Of a stretch of 64,000 nucleotides of DNA, positions 57,043 to 64,000 are shown piece after piece. The stretch is from Begonia masoniana (lineage: Eukaryota; Streptophyta; Magnoliopsida; Cucurbitales; Begoniaceae). Position 1 is the stretch's first letter. The number at the start of each line of letters is the position of its first letter. Made by a program: the position numbers and the translations under genes. The stretch lies in NCBI GenBank assembly GCA_022432975.1, contig CM039516.1, forward strand, positions 27,189,571-27,253,570, read 5' to 3'. A model generated the notes under the pieces. It ran no database searches, had not been told where the DNA came from, and saw only the letters and a list, made by a program, of their open reading frames with translations.

Positions 57043-59706
57043 TCAAACAAATAACTCTGGATACTTGTCTAACATGTCCTGTCGTCGCTCCCAAGTGGCT
57101 TCTTCAATGCCATGATTCTTCCATAAGACTTTGACCAACGGAATCTCTTTATTCCTCAGAGTCTTAACTGCGGATTCCAATATCTGCACTGGCTTCTCTT
57201 CATACGTTAGTGTCGGCTCAATCTCAAAATCCACTGGTTTAACAACTTGTGTAGGGTCCCATATACATTTTCTTAACATTGACACATGGAAAACATTATG
57301 AACTTTATCCAATGATGGAGGCAACTGCAGTCTGTAAGCTGTACTACCGATTCTAGCCAAAACAGGGAATGGTCCAATAAATCGTGGATTAAGCTTTCCC
57401 CTCCTGCCAAATCTTAGTACTCCTTTGAACGGTGAAACCTTCAAGAAAACTTCATCACCAACAGCAAATTCAAGATCTCTCATCCTTTGGTCTGCATAAC
57501 TTTTATGTCGGCTTTGTGCAGTAATCATTCTCCTTTTAATAGTGGCAATCTTGTCTGACATCTGCTGCAACATCTCGGGACCTAGGAGTTTTGCTTCCCC
57601 AACTTCATCCCAATACAGAGGTGATCTACATTTCCTACCATAAGGTGCCATTCCGATGGTGGACTGATAACTGTTGTTGTAAGAGAACTCAACCAAAGGT
57701 AGGTATCGGCTCCAAGATATCTGGAACTCTAGCACACAAGCCCTCAACATATCCTCAAGTATATGGATAGTCCTTTCTGATTGACCATCTGTCTGCGGGT
57801 GGAAAGCAGTGCTGAAAGACAACTTTGTACCTAATGTGCCTTGTAAGCTTTGCCAAAACCTTGAGGTGAATCTAGGGTCACGATCTGAGACAATAGATGC
57901 AGGGATCCCATGCAACCTAATAACTTCTCGTACATAAAGATCGGCAAGTTGGTCCATCGAGTAAGTTATCCTTACCGGTAAGAAATGGGCTGATTTCGTC
58001 AGTCTATCAATCACAACCCAAATACTATCATGTCCCTTAGTTGTCTTAGGTAATCCTACAACGAAATCCATAGCTATGTGTTCCCACTTCCACTCGGGAA
58101 TAGGTAGAGGCTGAAGGGTACCTCCTGGACGTTGGTGCTCGGCTTTAACTTGTTGGCAAACCAAACATGACTCTACATACTTAGCAACATCTCTCTTTAA
58201 GTTTGGCCACCAATAGAGTAACTTCAGGTCTCGATACATCTTAGTGCTTCCAGGATGCACAGAAAAGGGAGACGAATGCGCCTCAGCCAAGATTAACTTT
58301 CGTAATCCTTCATCATTAGGGACATACCATCTATTTCTAAACCTCAGAATCTCATCCTTGGAAAGACTAAACTCGGAGGTTGTGTCCTTCACCTTGTTCA
58401 CCATACTGTTATTCTCTTCAGAGTCCTTCTGTTGTGCCTTTTGATCTTTTCCAAAACTGTTGGTTGAATGGTCAAATCGGTAAGTAAGGTTGATAACTCC
58501 GGAACTATCTCCAATTCAAACTTCTGAACTTCTGTCCTCAAAGGTATAGACATGGTTGACACGACGGATTGCATAGTTGTTGACATCCTACTCAATGCGT
58601 CAGCTACAGAGTTAGCCTTACCCGGGTGATACCTGATCTCAAAGTCGCAATCCTTAACAAATTCCAACCAACGCCTCTGCCTCATGTTCAATTCCTTTTG
58701 TGTAAAGAGGTACTTCAGACTTTTATGGTCAGAAAACACTTCACACTACTGTCCATATAAGTAGTGTCTCCATATCTTCTAAGCAAAAACAACAGCGGCT
58801 AATTCTAGATCATGGGTGGGATAGTTCTGTTCATAACTCTTTAATTGTCTAGAGGCATACGCTACAACCTTGCCTTCTTGCATCAAAACACAGCCCAAAC
58901 CAACTTTTGATGCATCACAAAATACGCTAAACTTTCCTTCTTCGGTTAGAAGGGTCAATACCGGGGCTGTTGTTAACTTCACCTTCAATGTCTGGAAGCT
59001 ATCCTCACAAGCTTCAGTCCAAGAATACTTGTTGTCCTTCCTTGTCAAATTCGACAGGGGCTTAGCTATCATAGAAAATCCTTTGATGAACTTTCTGTAA
59101 TAGCCTGCCAATCCAAGGAAACTGCAGACTTCACTGGCATTCTTTGGTTGTGGCCAATCCTTTACTGCCTGAATTTTGGTCGGGTCCACTGATATGCCAG
59201 TAGCAGAAACTACATGACCAAGAAAATTAACCTTGTCCAACCAAAATTCACACTTGGACAATTTGCATAGAGCTGGTGCTCCTTTAATGTCGTCAAAACT
59301 ACTCTTAAATGCTCTGCATGATCAGCTTCAGTCCGTGAGTATATCAGGATATCATCTATGAACACAATTACAAATTTGTCCAAACACTCACGAAACACTC
59401 GATTCATTAAGTCCATAAAGGCTGCAGGTGCATTGGTCAATCCAAATGACATGACCAAGAATTCATAGTGTCCATAACGGGTTCTGAAGGTTGTCTTTGG
59501 TATATCTCCTTCCTTAACTTTCAGTTGGTAATAACCCGAACGTAAATCTATTTTTGAAAACACCCTTGCTCCTTGCAATTGGTCAAACAAATCATCAATC
59601 CGAGGTAAGGGGTACTTATTCTTGATTGTCAACTTATTTAGCTCCCTATAGTCTATGCACATTCTAAGGGAACCATCTTTCTTCTTGACAAATAAGACAG
59701 GTGCAC
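57043..59706 (-). pseudogene. E8 pol: RT, RNase H, integrase, chromodomain, few lesions
   Basis: Minus strand. RT with [11 protein letters not shown] and [10 protein letters not shown] (59662-59210), RNase H ([15 protein letters not shown]), integrase zinc domain (CLVCQQ), core ([25 protein letters not shown]) and chromodomain (VPLVKVLW-type line, EEATWERRQDM). Lesions: TAG for Trp in the PWGAP line (59706), a frameshift near 59260-59210, two stops near 58740-58780, a frameshift near 58400, and loss of four residues in the [12 protein letters not shown] line. Otherwise it is close to E1, so this is a fairly young copy. Confidence 0.93.
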
Positions 59707-59707
59707 C

Positions 59708-61452
59708 CTAAGGGGAACTGCTAGGGCGTATAAATCCATTGTCTACTAATTCCTGTAATTGGACCTTTAACTCCTTCAGCTCAACAGGTGCCATCCGATA
59801 AGGATTCTTAGATACGGGTAAGGCCTCAGGGTATGTATCTATTACAAATTCTATTTCTCTATCCGGTGGTAATCCTGGCAAATCATCTAAGAACGCCTTA
59901 GGGAACTCTCTGGCTATGTGGATATCTTGTAACTCTATCTTATTCTTCACCCGAACATCCATTATGCTAGCTAAGTAACTCTCACAACCATTTTTCAGTA
60001 ACCGGTAAATTTCTAGTGAGGATATAATCGGTATTTTGCTTATCTTAGGAATAGCTTGGAAGGAATAATGATCACCATTTGGGGATCGAAAATCAACCAT
60101 CCCAGATCTACAACTTATTGTGGCATAATGCCTAAATAACCAATCCATTCCTAATATCACCTCGTATCCTTTCATGTCAATTACAATCAGTTCTACATAT
60201 AGTTTCTTACTTCCTAAGGACACAACATCACCTTTAACAATCTGTTCAGAATGTAGGGACTTCCCTGATGGTAACATAACATCATATGGCCTTTCGGCTG
60301 GTAAAAGTTCTAAGTTGTGTTGGCATACAAACAAAGTTGATATAAACGAGTGTGTGGCTCCCGTATCTATAAGTGTGTAAGCAGCAAAACCGCAAATCAT
60401 AATGGTACCTGTTATGACCGTATGCTGCACGGCTTCCTCATCCTCCATCATTGCATAGACTCTAGGTGCTACCCTTTCACGGTTCAAATCTGGCGGCATG
60501 GGGCAGTCTCTGACTATATGTCCAACCTTATCACATCTGAAACAGTGGCCAGAACGCAACTTGCATTCGCGGGGGTGGTTCTTCTGACAGGTGGGGCATA
60601 AGGGTGCCAGAGGCCTCTTCCCTTTTCCTTGGTCATCATTCTGGTTGAGGGGTCTCTTTATACCTTGTTGTTGTTGCTGTGGTCCCCTGTTCTGTTGCGG
60701 CTGCCATCCTTTGTTCTGACGTGGTGGTGGCTGAGCGTCATTCGTGAATTTTCTTGGCTGCTCACGCTGTGCGTATGCTGTCATTTTCGCCTCTTCCAGC
60801 TCCAAGGCCTTAGCCGTCACTTCACCATAAGGTACATTGTGTATCCCAGCAGTCTTTACTTTCATATACAAACTCGGCTTCAGTCCTTGAACAAATTGGT
60901 AAATCTTGTCCTCGTCATCCTCAATCATACGGGGAGCAAACCGTGATAAGGCATCAAATTTGCATATGTAATCCGTCACAGAGCCAGTTTGTCGCAGATT
61001 CATGAACTCTTTCTTCTTGTTGGCCCGAACAGTCCTATTGAAGTACTTGTCAAAGAAAGCAGTCTTGAACATCTCCCAAGTCTCATAGCTTCGGCATTAG
61101 CGGTGTTCTGGATCGAGTCCCACCAATGCCTTGCACTTAATTCCAAATGAAAGACAGCATAGGTGACCTTATCTCCTTCATCAACCTTTGCATACTTAAA
61201 CATGTCTTCTATCTTTCGAACCCACTCCTCAGCATAAATAGGATCTGAAACATGTCCATTAAACACCAGGGGTCAAAGCCGGTGGAAACGCTCACCCCCA
61301 TGATCATGAGTTGCATTAGTACTGGACTTGCCTTGTTCCTCTCTAGCAGTCATCAGTCGTTCGATCTGGTGAGATTGGCGCATGACCAACTCTGTCAACT
61401 GAGCAATAGCATTGCTATCCTCATTGGTCTCTCTCTGCTGACCTCTAACCAT
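59708..61452 (-). pseudogene. E8 gag and protease
   Basis: Minus strand from ATG 61452 (MVRGQQRETN), just after the leader acceptor. The capsid line EEWVRKIEDMFKYAKVDEGDK and the knuckle CFRCDKVGHIVRDC are present, preceded by CPTCQKNHPREC. The protease reads TLIDTGATHSFIS with an intact DTG, followed by VILGMDWLFRHYATISC, then the linker [19 protein letters not shown] into RT. A stop near 61270 and a frameshift near 61075 interrupt gag. Gln-rich stretches (about 60715-60660) precede the knuckle. Confidence 0.92.
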
Positions 61453-61462
61453 TTTGGGATTC

Positions 61463-61525
61463 CTACACAAATCATTACAGATATAACTTAACTTAATGAC
61501 ATATACTGAAATCATAAATACTTAC
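61463..61525 (-). other. Putative 63-nt intron in the E8 gag leader
   Basis: Minus strand: CAACT|GTAAGTATTTATG ... GATTTGTGTAG|GAATCCC, ten bases before the gag ATG. Confidence 0.5.
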
Positions 61526-61600
61526 AGTTGCTGGAGTGTGCTCATGTGACAGTCAGTGCTGGAAGGCAGTCTGCAGAATCGGTTTTAGAACCCGGTTTTT

Positions 61601-61612
61601 GTTCTGATACCA
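61601..61612 (-). promoter_or_regulatory. E8 primer-binding site
   Basis: The minus strand reads TGGTATCAGAAC, one base off the usual tRNA-Met-type site, four bases from the LTR. Confidence 0.85.
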
Positions 61613-61616
61613 TAAT

Positions 61617-64000
61617 TGTAACGACCCGAGAGGATCGTCACATAATCCGTATCTTTCTTAATCATTTAATCCTTATTACTCACACATGATTCATTATTAG
61701 CAGTGTGTTTTTTTTTAATATAATTTAACTCAAGATGTCATATGCGATTCGCTAAGCCTCAATCGGCAAAGGAAAACACTACATATCTGCCGGCGGGGCA
61801 TAACAATGCCGATCGCTAGACGACAAAATAACACTTTCATCATCCGATGGCTTAAACACTCTACATCTGCCGATCGCTAGACGACAAAATAACACTTTCA
61901 TCATCCGATGGCTTAAACACTCTACATCTGCCGATCGCTAGACGACAAAATAACACTTTCATCATCCGATGGCTTAAACACTCTACATCTGCCGATCGCT
62001 AGACGACAAAATAACACTTTCATCATCCGATGGCTTAAACACTCTACATCTGCCGATCGCTAGACGACAAAATAACACTTTCATCATCCGATGGCTTAAA
62101 CACTCTACATCTGCCGATCGCTAGACGACAAAATAACACTTTCATCATCCGATGGCTTAAACACTCTACATCTGCCGATCGCTAGACGACAAAATAACAC
62201 TTTCATCATCCGATGGCTTAAACACTCTACATCTGCCGATCGCTAGACGACAAAATAACACTTTCATCATCCGATGGCTTAACCACTCTACATCTGCCGA
62301 TCGCTAGACGACAAAATAACACTTTCATCATCCGATGGCTTAAACACTCTACATCTGCCGATCGCTAGACGACAAAATAACACTTTCATCATCCGATGGC
62401 TTAAACACTCTACATCTGCCGATCGCTAGACGACAAAATAACACTTTCATCATCCGATGGCTTAAACACTCTACATCTGCCGATCGTTAGACGATAAAAT
62501 AACACTTTCATCATCCGATGGCTTAAACACTCTACATCTGCCGATCGCTAGACGACAAAATAACACTTTCATCATCCGATGGCTTAAACACTCTACATCT
62601 GCCGATCGCTAGACGACAAAATAACACTTTCATCATCCGATGGCTTAAACACTCTACATCTGCCGATCGCTAGACGACAAAATAACACTTTCATCATCCG
62701 ATGGCTTAAACACTCTACATCTGCCGATCGCTAGACGACAAAATAACACTTTCATCATCCGATGGCTTAACCACTCTACATCTGCCGATCGCTAGACGAC
62801 AAAATAACACTTTCATCATCCGATGGCTTAAACACTCTACATCTGCCGATCGTTAGACGATAAAATAACACTTTCATCATCCGATGGCTTAAACACTCTA
62901 CATCTGCCGATCGCTAGACGACAAAATAACACTTTCATCATCCGATGGCTTAAACACTCTACATCTGCCGATCGCTAGACGACAAAATAACACTTTCATC
63001 ATCCGATGGCTTAAACACTCTACATCTGCCGATCGCTAGACGACAAAATAACACTTTCATCATCCGATGGCTTAAACACTCTACATCTGCCGATCGCTAG
63101 ACGACAAAATAACACTTTCATCATCCGATGGCTTAAACACTCTACATCTGCCGATCGTTAGACGATAAAATAACACTTTCATCATCCGATGGCTTAAACA
63201 CTCTACATCTGCCGATCGTTAGACGATAAAATAACACTTTCATCATCCGATGGCTTAAACACTCTACATCTGCCGATCGCTAGACGACAAAATAACACTT
63301 TCATCATCCGATGGCTTAAACACTCTACATCTGCCGATCGCTAGACGACAAAATAACACTTTCATCATCCGATGGCTTAAACACTCTACATCTGCCGATC
63401 GCTAGACGACAAAATAACACTTTCATCATCCGATGGCTTAAACACTCTACATCTGCCGATCGCTAGACGACAAAATAACACTTTCATCATCCGATGGCTT
63501 AAACACTCTACATCTGCCGATCGCTAGACTACAAAATAACACTTTCATCATCCGATGGCTTAACCACTCTACATCTGCCGATCGTTAGATGACAAAATAA
63601 CACTTTCATCATCCGATGGCTTAAACACTCTACATCTGCCGATCGTTAGACGATAAAATAACACTTTCATCATCTGATGGCTTAAACACTCTTCATCTGC
63701 CGATCGCTAGACGACAAAATAACACTTTCATCATCCGATGGCTTAACCACTCTACATCTGCCGATCGTTAGACGAAAAATTAACACTTTCATCATCCGAT
63801 GGCTTAAACACTCTACATCTGCCGATCACGTCAGCCTGATGATTGCCTCATCCAGCTTCTATCATATATGGTAGTAAAACACTATAATCATCAAACATCT
63901 CCATTCGAAAGAACATATCACAACTCACCCGATTCCTAACTTAATAACCATAAACCTCAAAGAGTAAAAATCATAAAGTCATCTAAAATACGCATAGTGG
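61617..64000 (-). repeat. E8 5' LTR, incomplete at the window edge
   Basis: On the minus strand its end is CTCGGGTCGTTACA at 61617. It matches the 3' LTR on both sides of the satellite (the flank after 63828 repeats 55228-55394). The promoter part lies beyond the window. Confidence 0.93.
61805..63828 (+). repeat. 61-bp satellite array in the E8 5' LTR, about 33 units
   Basis: Exact 61-bp period (for example CTACATCTG at 61861, 61922, 61983). Units carry TCATCATCCGATGGCTTA and ACATCTGCCGATCGCTAGAC; the main variants are GTTAGACGAT for GCTAGACGAC and TTAACC for TTAAAC. No unit is open to interpretation as a spacer-repeat structure. Confidence 0.97.

Noticed and set aside
61805..63828. Regular array that could suggest CRISPR
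   Set aside because: Units are contiguous 61-bp satellites without unique spacers or cas genes, in a plant retrotransposon LTR.

Overview
The window is plant nuclear DNA made almost entirely of nested LTR retrotransposons. It looks like heterochromatin, probably pericentromeric. I recognise no intact host gene. The evidence for a plant is: Ty3 chromoviruses with a C-terminal chromodomain (Tekay-like), a CRM-like Ty3 element, a Ty1/copia element, a Cassandra TRIM with 5S-rRNA-like LTRs, tRNA-Met-type primer sites (TGGTATCAGAGC), and plant-type splice signals. I cannot name the species.

Layout. 1-5328: 3' half of a Tekay-like element (E1, +) and its LTR, which ends inside the gag of E2 (-, 5329-8568). 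8569-10350: degraded DNA with a broken Transposase_32-like fragment. 10351-13310: broken copia element (+), cut in its RT by a CRM-like element (-, 13311-15610). 15611-23207: a minus-strand element coding gag, protease and an unrecognised third domain X, with a solo LTR (S1, 16788-20051) in its flank and a Cassandra TRIM (17212-18034) inside S1. 23208-37674: element E7 (+), split by E5 (-, about 26480-36471), which is itself split by a second solo LTR (S2, 29164-31740). 37675-64000: element E8 (-), same family as E1. Its 3' LTR is split by a 16.1-kb non-autonomous element E9 (38747-54878), arranged LTR-internal-LTR-internal-LTR with a perfect 5-bp target duplication. The 5' LTR of E8 carries about 33 copies of a 61-bp satellite and runs off the window.

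How the parts relate. E1/E8, E2/E5, E7/E9 and S1/S2 form four LTR families with little overall similarity but one shared LTR plan: a promoter region, a donor-like site, a 45-57 nt mini-exon between AG and GT, an intron-like stretch of about 540-1330 nt, and a third exon. In the intron-like stretch, a segment 28-36 nt after the donor is complementary to the acceptor; between families the pairing is kept by compensatory changes. Read across the predicted junctions, the third exon gives an acidic C-terminus that stops exactly 14 codons after the junction codon in seven of eight element types. A further 60-63 nt intron-like segment lies just before the gag start in every element that keeps that region. 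This LTR-borne spliced leader or small gene is the strongest candidate here for an undescribed system. E9 keeps only a nucleocapsid-like ORF and probably depends on E7-like relatives. Internal tandem repeats (17, 53, 54, 61 bp), many with short palindromes, expand inside the LTRs.
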